Below, in pieces: positions 50,121-62,030 of a stretch of DNA of 64,000 nucleotides. The translations under genes were made by a program, and so were the position numbers. Numbering within the stretch: position 1 is the stretch's first letter; each line of letters begins with the position of its first letter. The notes under the pieces are model-generated. The model made no database searches. It saw nothing but the letters and a program-made list of their open reading frames with translations, and was not told where the DNA came from. Source of the DNA: Glossina fuscipes (taxonomy: Eukaryota; Arthropoda; Insecta; Diptera; Glossinidae); contig NW_023998540.1 in NCBI RefSeq assembly GCF_014805625.2, positions 951,247 to 1,015,246 of the forward strand. The letters run 5' to 3'.

Positions 50121-51377
50121 ATGTTGTTCTCATTGGTAGCAACAATGTCAATTGTCTGCAGTGCAGCAACCTCTTCGCGATTGATAAAGCATATAAATGT
50201 GGCCTCATATACCCAGATAAACCAACCAACATTTTCAACATTGAAACAGAGTATGGCTAATCGATTGCCGCGTCACATAGTGCGAGACTATCAACAAGAA
50301 CAACAACAGCAGCGGTCACAGCAGCAATACTATGATAAACAACCAGATGAACTTTTAGCACCGTCACCATCGACTACAATAAAAAGAAGTTATTCAACGG
50401 GCGGCAACGGTGGAAGTATATCAGCAGCAGCTTTTAATGCTCTCTCGGGCTTGCAGCACATTACGAGCAATGGCAATGTCGGCCATAACTATGAATCTGC
50501 TATAAAGGACTCGGCATTCCATCCACAATACACCGAAGCGAAACCCATTTATGAGCAACACTCTGACAATAGCGAATACGGTAATTATGGTGGCGCTGGG
50601 GTTGATAGTCATGCTTTGCATTCCGCTATTTATAATTTACAAACGGCTGGTGCGCATAACAGTGATGCAAGTAGCAGCGGAAGTGACAGCAGCTACATAC
50701 ACCCTTGGAGTGTAAGTAAACTGACAGCTTCCTCAGTTTCATCGCCGCCGTCCGCTTCAGCTTCGGCATTTCACAAACTCTCATCGTCAAGCTTCAATGA
50801 TAAAATCTCTGAGGGCAATTTTCTGCATCATTACGATTCATCTTCCGGTTACAATGAACTTTCACAGCAACCGCACAGCTATGTTAGTTCGGTTGAATCG
50901 CATTCCGGACCCTCGTCAAGCGGTGGCGGCGGTGGGGATTCGTACACTTCAAGCAGTTACGAGCATGATGAACATGAACAGGATAACACAAATTTCGCCG
51001 CCTCTCTGCCGGCATCTTCACACTCTCATACCGATGTTATTAATTATGTTCCATATCCAGTGGTCAAGAAATTGCATGTTCCCGTTTCCGAACCAATTAA
51101 AATACCGGTATCGCATGCTGTTATAATACCCGTAAGTAAACCGGTACCTATTCATGTACCCGTTACTCAAACCGTACAGGTGCCCGTTGAAAAAGAACTA
51201 AAAATACCTGTCGAACGGGTAATACCGTATCCCGTCGAGAAACATGTACCAGTCCCAGTCGAGAAAAAAGTGCCGTACACGGTGGTAAAATATATGCCAA
51301 TTAAAGTGCCCCAGCCGTTCCCCGTTAAGGTGCCTGTCTTCAAGACTATTTTGCACAAAATTAAAAATAGTTGGTAA
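50121..51377 (+). CDS. Secreted Ser/Gln-rich protein with C-terminal Val-Pro-Val repeats
   Basis: A single open frame of 418 residues. Residues 1-16 form a hydrophobic leader (MLFSLVATMSIVCSA) with a plausible signal-peptidase site after the Ala of VCSA. Residues 58-69 are Gln-rich; about 85-300 are Ser/Gly/Ala/His/Tyr-rich and low complexity. From residue 307 to the end there is an array of PV/VPV steps separated by Lys, Glu and His (e.g. YPVEKHVPVPVEKKVPY). Such arrays occur in many insect secreted and cuticle-associated proteins; no R&R chitin-binding domain is visible, so 'cuticle protein' is only a guess and no enzyme activity is suggested. Immediately before the ATG a long T-rich tract ends in an acceptor-like TATGTAG (50111-50117), with an in-frame TAG, so a short 5' exon (non-coding or supplying a few residues) is likely. 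The last codon is TGG before TAA. ATTAAA polyadenylation-like signals lie at 51568, 51580 and 51604. Confidence 0.85.
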   Translation: MLFSLVATMSIVCSAATSSRLIKHINVASYTQINQPTFSTLKQSMANRLPRHIVRDYQQEQQQQRSQQQYYDKQPDELLAPSPSTTIKRSYSTGGNGGSISAAAFNALSGLQHITSNGNVGHNYESAIKDSAFHPQYTEAKPIYEQHSDNSEYGNYGGAGVDSHALHSAIYNLQTAGAHNSDASSSGSDSSYIHPWSVSKLTASSVSSPPSASASAFHKLSSSSFNDKISEGNFLHHYDSSSGYNELSQQPHSYVSSVESHSGPSSSGGGGGDSYTSSSYEHDEHEQDNTNFAASLPASSHSHTDVINYVPYPVVKKLHVPVSEPIKIPVSHAVIIPVSKPVPIHVPVTQTVQVPVEKELKIPVERVIPYPVEKHVPVPVEKKVPYTVVKYMPIKVPQPFPVKVPVFKTILHKIKNSW

Positions 51378-51567
51378 ACAAAGTTTCATGCTATCATTCA
51401 ATGCATTCAACGTTTACCAAACAATTGGCATTTTTTCTTTCTTTTTTCTTTTTTTTTTTTTGTGACCAATGATGTGCTCTCTGATATATTTGCATATAAC
51501 ATGTACTGAGTATTTTTATAGTTTAATTTATAATTATTGTATACGTAATTTACTCTTAAGTTTAGTT

Positions 51568-51609
51568 ATTAAAAACAACATTAAAACAATCACATAATTG
51601 TATATTAAA
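51568..51609 (+). terminator. Probable polyadenylation signals of the VPV-protein gene
   Basis: Three ATTAAA hexamers (51568-51573, 51580-51585, 51604-51609) lie 190-230 bases after the stop codon, in AT-rich DNA. ATTAAA is the commonest variant of AATAAA. Which one is used cannot be told. Confidence 0.4.
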
Positions 51610-54484
51610 TTTTTAATACCATGTGTGCTCGACGAGATAATTATACTTTAAGATTAGAGATGAAAATCATTAATTTTAACGTAGTTGAGCCATGTAAACT
51701 TTGGCATCATTTCATTACGGATAGATTTCCAGAAGATCGAGAAATAATCGGCACGATTTTTGAGAAAGAGAGAGAGAGAGAAAGAGGGAAACATCGGGAC
51801 GCCATCTTAAAGAATAACTAAAATACGAAAGCGTTTTGATAACTCAAGAAGCACAGGTTGGACGACCAAGGGTCAGTTTACTAGTTAGTTTATCTGACGG
51901 AACACAAAAACATTCAGTTTTCTTGGGTTGAAGGTACACAACTGCTTATGTACCGGACTATGGTTTTCATTCGTTGTATTTTCAACGAACTATTCGAGAT
52001 AGCAGTTGTAGAGAATTGTAAAACCACTCCAAGATTATTTGTGCTTTGATAAATTTGTAATTGCTCTGAGAGGCTATAGTAGACGCCATTCCACCTAAGC
52101 GTGCGTACTTTAAAACAGTTTTTATAATTCTCACATCTCCCTTTCTTTTAAGAGCTTCAGTAACGGTAGATAGGCGATTGGACGCCGTTTTCCAGTTCAG
52201 TCATCTCTTTGTTGTTTGTCGGTGTTCATAAGTCCATATTTGATCCTACCGAGAAATAACAGTTTCCGAAAGAGAGAAGTTGCCAATACAGAATTTGAAC
52301 GGTATTTTTACACAACAAAAGCGAAATTCGAATTTTTTCCATTCACATGAAAATAACATAAATAACTTGATTAAAATCTCTGTAACTTATCGTTGTAATG
52401 AAAGCAAAAATTTTCGTAATTTAACTTTAAACGAGTTCGGGAGAGCAGATCTTTTAAAGATCCTTTAGGGGGTACGAATAGCACGATCAAGGCGGATTCC
52501 CATCAGTGTTCTTGATTTTCTCGATATTCATTGGATACATGAATGACAAGAGGGCACGATTAACATACGAGTACTGTGGATGGTCGCACAGTCGTATTTT
52601 CTCTTTAACTTATTTTCTAAAATATACGCAAGATTTGAGTTTGCCGCTACTTGTGGAGCAAGTTGTTAGCAACCCAGAAAAAAAAAATAGTATGAATGGC
52701 TAACAATTTAGAGTTGGAAAAAATCGAGCGTTATATGACAAACCAGTGTTGAAACAAGCCAAACATCTCATGAAACAATTCAATTACTTCCTGCGACATG
52801 CCCTGATCGCCTACTCTCTCCCCCAGATCATGTGATTTAAAATCTTTAGATTTCTTTTTACGAGAGTATATGAAGTCAAAGATCTATGCCAATAAGTCTA
52901 CAATCATCAGAGCTTTGAAGGGGACAACAACAAAATTTAGACACATTTAGGTGAAATGATGTTGGAACATTTTCAATAAAAGAGTTCGTATATATCCATA
53001 AGTAAAGGCGTCGAAGATGCGAATTTGGCTGCTTAGCTTCCTCGCTTATTTTCCAAGAGACTAATATTAAATATAATTCGGTACATAACAAATTTTAATT
53101 TCGTCTTCATAAGTGACATAATCTCCGTAAGTATCTCCATAAATGACAAAATTCAAATTTTTTTTTTCTATGACAAAACTATGTCTACTTATTTTCTTAT
53201 TCTCCCATGTTGGATATAAAAAATATATACGAAAAAATTAATCGGTGGAGATGGGCGGAGATGGAAATGATTCTTCGAAATTTCGCATTCAAGTTTTATG
53301 AAAGCAAAGGAAAAATTCAATCTCTTGTGAATAAAACAAAATGCTATGTAACTGTTTAATTTTTCCCCTCTGAAGCCTGGTGAGCAATTACGCAACGCAT
53401 TTATTTCTTATTCACCTAAAATAATAATTTATTTAATCTAATCTAAAACTTTGTGTATTAAATAAGCTTTTTGTATATGTTTCCTTAATTGTATGAGAAA
53501 CAAATTTTACGATTGCGAAATTCAGGTTAAACAAAACACGCTTTTATGTTACATAATAGAAAGCGACTTCCAATTTACCTAAAATGCTATCAAATTGAAT
53601 TCGTTAACTTTACCATAATCGTATAAATTAAGTAAAGTAATTAGTTTAAAGGCTTTTAATAACTAATCTAAATAATGTGATCTGAAAAATAAATGTTTAG
53701 ACCTTAGATCTTAGTTAGTATTATCCTTTTTTGTGCGAAAGATGACAAAGATCCTAACATAGTTAATATATTTTTTGAAAGAAAGCGTATCGAACTTTCC
53801 TATTTCGGTAGAGCATAGCGTGTTTTTTCTGTATGAATTGTTAATTAAGATAAGTATAAGGGATTTACATTTTAATAATTTAAGCACATATCAAACTTCA
53901 TACATAGAACTTTGTATGCATACTTGAAAACACGTAATAAGCCCAATATGACCTAAAGGAAAACATTAGTGAGAAACGGTAGGTGTATGCTACATAAATA
54001 TATAAGCACGCACCTTTAATAATGAATGGTTAACTAGTGGAAAACTCACTGGTTTTTCTAATTCAAAAATAACTAATTGAGACAAACGAAACGATACAAT
54101 TTATGATAGAATTTAACTAAGAGCACGAGCTAAAGTTTATTTTTGCCATATTAATATACATGAGCTTCTGACTTACAAAAAGGACAAACAATAAAAGGAA
54201 TAAGAAAATTGAGAAAGTTATGGGCGGCTGTGGATGAATCTTCTATGCCCACCATCTTAATCTTAAACTTGAAAAAAAACAACCCTCTAAACCCTCGACA
54301 CTCTGTAATGATTGACTTTTTCCATTTTTGTACAGATCTTGTGATATATATATATATATGGCGAAATTTTTATCATTGTATCTATGTGACGGATGAACAA
54401 AAAACCTCATCTTCTTTGCTCTTGCTTTGCTTTGCTCAGATTCATTCTCATTCATTTATGCTTCACTGTGGGCGTGTTCTTTGA
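51610..54484. other. Non-coding DNA with a mariner fragment
   Basis: Contains only the mariner C-terminus at 52828. The rest is AT-rich and unassigned. Confidence 0.5.
52828..52953 (+). mobile_element. Mariner-family transposase C-terminal fragment
   Basis: One frame reads SCDLKSLDFFLREYMKSKIY followed by ANKSTIIRALK. This is the third catalytic Asp region of a common insect mariner-like transposase (SCDLTPLDFFLWGYVKSKVY). A stop follows soon after (TAG at about 52951). No N-terminal or terminal-repeat sequence was recognised around it. It differs in its signature from the other three mariner remnants in the window. Confidence 0.72.
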
Positions 54485-54735
54485 CCGACTTGGCTTATTT
54501 TCAATATCAATCTCCGAGCAAGAGCCTGTAATGTTTCTGCCAAATTTGAAGTCACATACCAGGACGATGCACAGACGAAATGGCTAACGCACTAACGGAC
54601 GAATAAGAAGACCAAGAATATATGTGTATAGGTATCTATATGGTTTCTGATGTTTCTTTCTGGGTGTTTCAATCATTTCGCGCAACATGAGTGTACTCAC
54701 ACTTTTCGATGGCTATATAGTATATAGAGTATACT
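54485..54735 (+). repeat. DINE-1/INE-1-like element fragment, diverged
   Basis: GGCTTATTTTCAATATCAAT, CTGCCAAATTTGAAG and GATGCACAGACGAAATGGCT are followed by GGTTTCTGATGTTTCTTTCTGG and ATGAGTGTACTCACACTTTTCG. Same order as the 18335 copy, with a longer AT-rich 3' end and no clear GGTATAA. Confidence 0.5.
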
Positions 54736-54842
54736 ATGTTAACCCTTATTTGTTAGAGAACATGTGAAAGGACTTGTTATAATAGGACAATAGTTAAAGT
54801 TTGTTAATCCCCCTCCATTATTACTTTGTTGCTTATCTTTCT

Positions 54843-54968
54843 ATCAATTGTCGTGGGTTCAAATTTCAAGTGCAGTAGAATTTTTAATAAAAATCGAAAG
54901 CCTTAGAGCACTAGTGCTTTAGTCTTGGAATTTATTCTCTGACGGATAATAACAAGAATGATAATAAA
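54843..54968 (+). mobile_element. tRNA-derived SINE, 5'-truncated copy D
   Basis: Begins at the B box (GTGGGTTCAAATTTC, about 54854). It follows copies A and B through AGTGCAGTAGAATTTTTAAT, AGCCTTAGAGCACTAG and TTATTCTCTGACGG to a degenerate AATAA-rich tail. The A box half is missing. Confidence 0.75.
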
Positions 54969-55079
54969 AGGTGTAAAAAGACAAGCAAAGCTGCGCCCGA
55001 ACCTTTTATACCCGGTATTTTTATCTTAAAAGAAAAAAGGAATGGAAAAGAGATGGAACGTCCAAATTGTTTCCATCTT

Positions 55080-55430
55080 TGTGCTATGAAAATTGTACCC
55101 GGAAATTTGTATTGTGGTTGTGTTTGTTGAAAAAAGACGTCTTCTCAATTTACGTTATAGTGCAGGTTTGCCCGCTTCCAATACCAATACGGTCATCAGG
55201 GTTTCCAATTTTTTTTTTGCCGCATTTCAAGACGATATTTTAATTTTTGCGTCGAGGAGTGAATTCATGACAGACAGGCATAGATATGTTTGCGAGAAAC
55301 ACAAAAGCACAGCCAAACGGGCAGATCGGCTGGAGAATTTGATACTCTGGAGATTTTCTAAAGTTTCCTTTTGCGCTTTGCAAACATATTGACATAACAA
55401 ATACATTTTCATCTTTCAGTGAATAATACA
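55080..55430 (+). repeat. Degenerate DINE-like fragment
   Basis: Holds CCCGCTTCCAATACCAATAC, GACAGACAGGCATAGATATG, and CTTTTGCGCTTTGCAAACATATTGACATAACAAAT-type sequence (in parts) like the tail of the 18335 and 60170 copies. More decayed; boundaries uncertain. A 99-codon frame here is a by-product. Confidence 0.35.
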
Positions 55431-57159
55431 CAAATAGCATAACAATAGCAAAAAATTATTAATCTTACTGTAAATATTTTACAAGTCCATCATAGAGACA
55501 CGTTTTGCGAGACATGTACTTATTACAGATGTTGTGTACGTGCGCTTTTGCCTGTATCTTTCTCCATCTGACGTACGTGTCCGATGTTCGAGAGTGACGT
55601 CTCTTAGCTTATTAAATACAAAAGAACAGATAGGGACAGAAAAAATGTCATATGCCCTTGAAAAGATTTATAGATCTATAATTATAGGCTCTAATTAGTG
55701 TCACCGATACCTAAAACGAATGTATCTGAAGTAAGTATACGTCATTGTCTTACTTTAAAGGGCTACGCGTCTAAACGATCTATCAGACGTGCATCGACTC
55801 CCGTTGTGACGTTCCTTGGACGCTTCAATTACATTTTGGTAATAAGCATTAAAACAATTACATCAAATAGATGCAGACCGTTATGTTCTTTCAATCTGAC
55901 TTATGGAGATCTTATGCCCCAATCTGAGTTATGGGAGCTTGGGGCCATGAATTTAATATTTCCTCTGATCCCTCGATTGTCTGCGTAGGTTACCATCGCT
56001 TTAAGGGGAAAATGATGTGAAATGCTTGCGCTTGCTTACATTTTCATGATCTGGCTGCCCATGCAATGCATTATTGCCTCGTCCCTTACTTTGCTTACAA
56101 AATCTAAGGAAACGAGTAAAAAGGAGCTTAGGATTAGACTTTCACAGTTCGTCTAACTTCCTGTCACAGTCCGAATTATTTCGGTTTAAATTACTAACTT
56201 CCCACTTACTATTGCAGTCTGATTAATTTATTTTACTTTTATTTCTATTTCAGATTAAATTCCATTCATTTCATAACTTTGTCGAAACAACTGGAGGATA
56301 AACAAGTAAGTAAACAAGTTTGTAACAGTCAATGACCGCTTACATTTTGTCCACTTGAATGAATGTGAATAATGAGAACGTTCTGTTCGTTAGAAACCGG
56401 GTTTCCTGATTACACAATAATCCAGTTTACTTTCGCCAAGTTTCACATTTCGTTTTATTTTAAAAAAGCATGAACTTTAACAAATCTTACGTTTGATTCG
56501 ATTTCTCTGGCATGTTTCCTTTTATTATACATAAAAATATATTTTTTCTTTTTTTTGAAACACAACATGCAAACATTTATATGAAATACAATCATACAAA
56601 GCTCTATGATATCTATATAAACTGGACTTGTTTTTACATACATTTATGTGGGCCCACTTGCATATATATACATATATGTATGTATATGTAACGTATATGT
56701 GCGTTGAAGGTTTTGTGTTCACAGTTAAGTTTAATCATTTGACAACATGTAAAATGTCATGTTCAAGTTAATTTATTTAACATTTTCTCCTTTACAATAA
56801 TTCTTAATATGGACATATAATAGCGTTATTGTAGCGCATAGAACGTATAATTTTACATATATACATACATATACAAATGAGCTGGGAGGAAGGATACTTT
56901 TCTATAATTTGTGTTTCGTATAGTCTCTATATAATTTGAATATTTCATTGTTTGTATACTGAATATTTAATACTACGGCTACTACCTTCCTACCTATCAT
57001 AATAGTTACAAGACATTACAGAGGTATCAGCGATTGTAGTGTATAGAGAATAAATTGAAACACTGTAGACCAAATAGAATTGAAAACGAATAAATACCCT
57101 ACAATAATTGTCCTCATAAAATTGTTCACATATGTTGATTAGAAGAGAATAAGAACATT
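55431..57159. other. Unassigned DNA, partly GC-richer
   Basis: A 96-codon frame at 55698-55988 lies in a locally richer stretch but has no recognisable protein features. Confidence 0.4.
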
Positions 57160-58055
57160 CTAGTCGGGTAGGGCCAACCCTTAAGATACTTTATAGCACT
57201 TGGCCTAGTACTGGCCAACCATTAAGATACTTTATAGCACTTTGCCTAGCACTGTTATTCTCTCGTTTTGGTAGTAATACATTGTTTTCATGCAGAAACA
57301 TACTCTTCATGGCAGACCGTATATTGAATGGTGGCCAAAGTTTCACATGACGTGATCCAAATTTTGCAAACTCACTTCCCTTCGTAAAAATTTCATTATT
57401 TTGCAGTCGCTGACAAAAAAACTTGAAATTACACTTTCTTTTCACAAAAAGGCTTGCACCTATGTGATCCAAATTCCTACAGTTAATTTTGCTTTTCTAA
57501 ATTGTAGGGTTTACTATTCGTGAGAAATCTTACATGGAGTGAGAAGCAGTTCATATTAAGTCCACCCAGTTTTCATGTCAATAACAAAGTTTCATTACAA
57601 AGCCTTAACAATTAATATAAGAATTGCCGAGAATCCTTGTAAGTCGTTTTATCCACAAAATAGACCTATAAGGTCCATATTCGGCAAAGTTGATTTCTAC
57701 GTTAATTTAGTATTATGAACCAGTTTCCATCGTGATATATTGAAAATTAGATATTTTTACAACAATTACATGAATGGGGGTTCAACAAATTGTCGCAGCC
57801 AAACTAAATTTTTCATGTCAACATATGAACACTTGTCAAACTGCTATTATTTAGAGCGTTTTGTTCGAGTTCTCAGAATAAGGCGTTACGAGGCGTTAAG
57901 AGGAATGATCGAAAAAGTGGACCGATTCAAACCATTCTCCATAGCATTCGGTTCTGGATCGTCAGTGTGCTAAATTTTATCAAAAAAGTACAGTAGGGGC
58001 AGATATTACACAGCTTAGCTAGATTCAGAAAGTGGTGTAAGATATAAGTACGAAA
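57160..58055 (+). repeat. Dispersed repeat (family 2), long copy with internal duplication
   Basis: Starts with TAGTCGGGTAGGGCCAACCC and TTGCCTAGCACTGTTATTC, and ends with AAGTGGTGTAAGATATAA. The same head (TAGTCGGGCGAGGCC ... TTGCCTAATACAATTATTC) and tail (AAGTGGTGTAGGATATAAAA) occur at 60440-60810, only 370 bp apart there, so that copy is internally deleted or this one expanded. A 41-bp unit near the head is duplicated in tandem (57172-57253). Confidence 0.55.
57172..57253 (+). repeat. 41-bp tandem duplication
   Basis: Two 41-bp units, at 57172 and 57213, share GGCCAACC, TTAAGATACTTTATAGCACT and GCCTAG, with only a few differences. Lies in the head of a family-2 element. Confidence 0.85.
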
Positions 58056-59289
58056 AACTAGATCTCGATGCTACGTAAAGAGTTATTTTGCATTAGGACT
58101 GCAGATGGAAAGATATCCGTGAAATATATCAATCCGATTCACGTGTTTCACAATAATTGACAAATATGTTAAGCCGCTATTGCGTGCGTGTGGGTCTATT
58201 CTAATTGCAAATACTGTTTGTATGAGAGAGGTTTCAAAAGGCGCTTCTATCACATTCACATATTCTCATATTTGTTTTTCGGCAATTTTTGTTGATACAT
58301 AGTAAAGAGCACAAACTTTTTTTTGCATATAAGATCTTTTCCTAAATAGACTACCCAAGTCGACTTTCCCATAGAATGAGGGATCGTAAAAATGATCCGA
58401 TTAAATCCAAAAAATATCTTAAATCGATTTACGATATTATTCCCAATATGATTCTGAATCGACTCATATAATGCATATAAAGTGGCTGGTGAATAATATA
58501 TCGGCACAAACATAACCTACAATTACCACAAGTGTAATATTGTAGTGGGTAATAGTGTAACGTGAAGAGAATTTGGAAATTAAAATTATGCAGAACTTAT
58601 ATAAACATTTGCTTCATTATTCTTTTATTGGTGAAGTATAAATATTAATCAATTTTCTTCATCTATTGATGAATGAAGAAAATTGGCTCTGCTATGTTTT
58701 CCGAAAACTTAAAAAGCGGTTAGAGATTATATTTATTCTAAGATGGAAATTGTATTTACTTTGCGTGTACGCAGGCCAACAAGAAGGTAAAGATATGTTC
58801 AAAACATTACGGTACTCTTCAAATGTACAACACATTCTTTATAATTAATAAGTAGAAGAAGAATAACTCCGTAGGATAACATTAACATTGTTACACTTTC
58901 GTCATTCATCAACAACAGATTTTCAAGCATAAAATTTTTATCAACTTCTATCTAGTAACGAAATATGTATATGAAATGTTGCTAATATTTTATTCATATG
59001 ATAAGTACATTTTTAATTCATTTTACTTAATTTTCATAGAGAGAAAATTGTATTGAAACTAAAATAATATCTGTAAAGAAACTTTATATATACTTATGCA
59101 ACGATTTAGATCTGTTAGAGAGGTCCTTAAAAATTTTACATTTATGAGAGTTGAAAAATGCACATCGACCGATCGAAAAGCTTTTTCGTGTAAAAGGACG
59201 TAGGATTTGCATTTATGTAAGCTTTCAATTCCTGACTTTTATGAAAAAAAAAAAAACAAGTAAAAATATTAAAGTGGGTCACAGTTCAC

Positions 59290-59560
59290 CCTTCACCACA
59301 TCTCTTAATAAAGTTACTCATCTAATGATTTTCCCGGAAAATTTGTTACGTGAGAAGTGGTCAAAAGATGAGCCTTATCCGAACCATTTTCAAAAATTAC
59401 AGCCTGTACTTTGAACATAAGATAACAAGACGGGCAGACGGACACATAATGTAGATGTTCAGGAATCGATTCGGGATCCATCGGTATAATGAAAGATATC
59501 TTTATTTCAAGTTCTTCTGGGTATTGTGTACATCCGCACAAATTTTATACATGTTTGCAT
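59290..59560 (+). repeat. Dispersed repeat (family 2) fragment
   Basis: GAGAAGTGGTCAAAAGATG, ACGGGCAGACGGACAC, GAATCGATTCGGGATCC, TTTATTTCAAGTTCTTCTGG and GTATTGTGTACATCCGCACA. Clear family-2 block order. Reading frames overlapping it on both strands are not genes. Confidence 0.5.
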
Positions 59561-60169
59561 CACAAGACTTATGGGGTATGATAAAAACTAAAACAGTTGG
59601 AAGTAAAATTTTTTTCGCGTATATCTAAGAAACTTTTGCCCACCCACACACATACACACCTGGAGATTCAATAACAAATTATACGCAACTTATTTTCTTA
59701 ACCTCCTACGGTCGACGTCACTATTGGGGCATTCAAAAGTCGTCATAGAAGTAAAGCTTCTTGCCGTGAACGCGAGGAGACTTTGTGAATCGTTAAAAGA
59801 ATTTTTAGGTTCAAGGACATGTTCAAGGACTTTAAAGACTTCAATGAACTACAAAACAGACAGGAAGCTGTCTCACTTAATTGGTTATGATATCCAAAAT
59901 CTGATAAGATATAAGTATTTTATAACGGTAGTTAGAATATCATATTATTTATATACAATGGATGCGATAACATCGACCAACCACGATAGAGAACAAATAA
60001 ATTTTATTATCACAGCAAAGTTATATAATATTAAAATAAATAAGAAATTTTATATATTTGGTCGTTAACGAATCCTTTATACCCATCACCGTTATCCTAA
60101 AAAAAAGTAAAAAAGGAAAAGAACTAAATATTCATGCTCTATAATACAGAGTGGACGGGGCTGATTTTA

Positions 60170-60425
60170 TTATATTTTCAATACCAACCTGCGTGCAAAA
60201 ACTGCCACCGTTACTTTCAAATTTAAACTTAATAATAACTTTATTTTTGCGGATAGAAGAATATTTCCAGCAGACCTTACGCAGATGGATATCCGTCAAT
60301 CGATTCAAAATTTCATGGTGATCAAAAACATATAACGTGTGAGGTCTCTGACGCTTCCTTTTGGGCGTTGCAAACGTTTTGCAGATATGAATAGACCCTT
60401 CAGCCTTGAGTAATAGTTATAACAA
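60170..60425 (+). repeat. DINE-1/INE-1-like element fragment
   Basis: ATTTTCAATACCAACCTGCG, then GCAGATGGATATCCGTCAATCG, GAGGTCTCTGACGCTTCCTT, GGGCGTTGCAAACG and ATGAATAGACCCTTCAG. The best-preserved copy of the GACGCTTCC block in the window. Ends near TAATAGTTATAA. Confidence 0.6.
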
Positions 60426-60437
60426 GTGACAACATCA

Positions 60438-60812
60438 TAGTCGGGCGAGGCCTTTTAGATACCATTTTGCCTAATACAATTATTCACTCGTTCTACTTAC
60501 ACATTATTTTGAACGCAAAGGCATACTTTTCCCGAAAATACAAAATGCAAGCAATAGATCTACATGGACCAGATTCATCGATAAGGTTGATTTTTATGTC
60601 AATTTACTATAATGAATTAATTTTAACTATGAAATATTAAAAATTATACCTTTTTACTATACACTGACTAATAAAATCGTATCGGATTAGAATCATTTTC
60701 TGAATCGATCTATGTAATAAAAGATGGATCTACCTTAAGTCCCTCTGCGTGTTATACACGTCCGAACAAACTTAATGTGTAATGTTCCATAAGTGGTGTA
60801 GGATATAAAAAT
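60438..60812 (+). repeat. Dispersed repeat (family 2), short copy
   Basis: Head AGTCGGGCGAGGCC, internal GAATCATTTTCTGAATCGAT, then the conserved core CTCTGCGTGTTATACACGTC, CGAACAAACTTAATGTG, and tail GTGGTGTAGGATATAAAAAT. The core recurs at 17300, 36100 and 59510. Confidence 0.55.
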
Positions 60813-61923
60813 ATCAGGGGGTTACACCTACCGTTGTAAGGCAAGTGATATTCCTGAAAATCACTGTCATGGAGACAAGCGTACATCGTAAAAGAAAATC
60901 GTTTACATTTGTTTGTCTGTTACAAGCTTGTGGCTAAGAATCAAGGGTTACGATTGCTACAATTTGTCTGCAAACAAATACAGGAAATGACTGCAAAATA
61001 TTATCTTTAATCACGTGTCCACAAAATGGCCTCTATCAATGTGCTCTAACAAGCTTTAATTGAAAAACAACTCTGCGATTTCTAGATTCAGCTTTGCCTG
61101 AAGCAATGGATGGATAATATTTACCACAAAGCAAAGTCTAGTAGTTTTTTGTGATTGCTTCAACTTTAGAAGCAGTTAAAAGTATGTTTTCAGGTACTTC
61201 CTTATTTCATCATTACGACGCATAGCTTTCATATTCAAAATCTCTCATATATGTGGATATCGTAACGAATACATATATATATATAGAATTCGTTTTCAAA
61301 TTATCAAAGCTTTTTATTTACGCATCTTACCAATGTTTCTCGTACGTATGCATGAAAATAAGCAAAGTTTTTCGTACAACGATGTATTTGATTGCATGTG
61401 TGTAAAAAGAAAAAATTTAATGGGTTATAAGTAAGTAGCAGTTAACGTTACAGGAAACACATGCAAGTAAACAATAACAATTTAAAAACTCAAACATATA
61501 CTTGAAGAGAAAAAGTTGGGACGTTTTTTTACTTTTTTTTTTTTATTTTTTTTTGTTTTCCATTGATTCTAAATGTGTTCCTTTTTGAAAAACAGTTATT
61601 TTAAAATGAAATTCAAACAAAAATATTTACTTTTTGAGAAAAACTGGAAAGTTGATATCAAATTTTCCAGAATTATTTTATATGCATTTGTGCAAAAGTT
61701 TTTGATCCTAACGGATATTAGTTTTAATAATTTCCAATAAGAAAACAAAAAAAAAAGAACGAGGGAGAGCAGAGAAGAGTACTGCAAGTACTGCAAGTAC
61801 TCTTCTTCTCGTACGTAACATGGAAATCGGGCTAAAGTTATAAAAATGTTCAAAATATATGCTTCAGCCATAGAAAAAGCAAGAACAACAGCAACAATGT
61901 TATTAGCAACATAAGAATGCAAA

Positions 61924-61960
61924 TGATGATGATAATGATAATAATTGTGTTGACGATAAC

Positions 61961-62016
<56 letters not shown>

Positions 62017-62030
62017 CGATGACGATGATA
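61924..62030. repeat. (GAT)n microsatellite
   Basis: Long GAT repeat with GAC and AAT variants. It opens frames in several phases, reading poly-Met on one strand and poly-His or poly-Ile on the other; none is a gene. Confidence 0.9.

Noticed and set aside
50797..51126. 109-codon frame overlapping the VPV gene
   Set aside because: Out-of-frame shadow of the 418-codon gene.
59724..60068. 114-codon plus-strand frame
   Set aside because: No recognisable motif, and the second half is simple AT-rich sequence.
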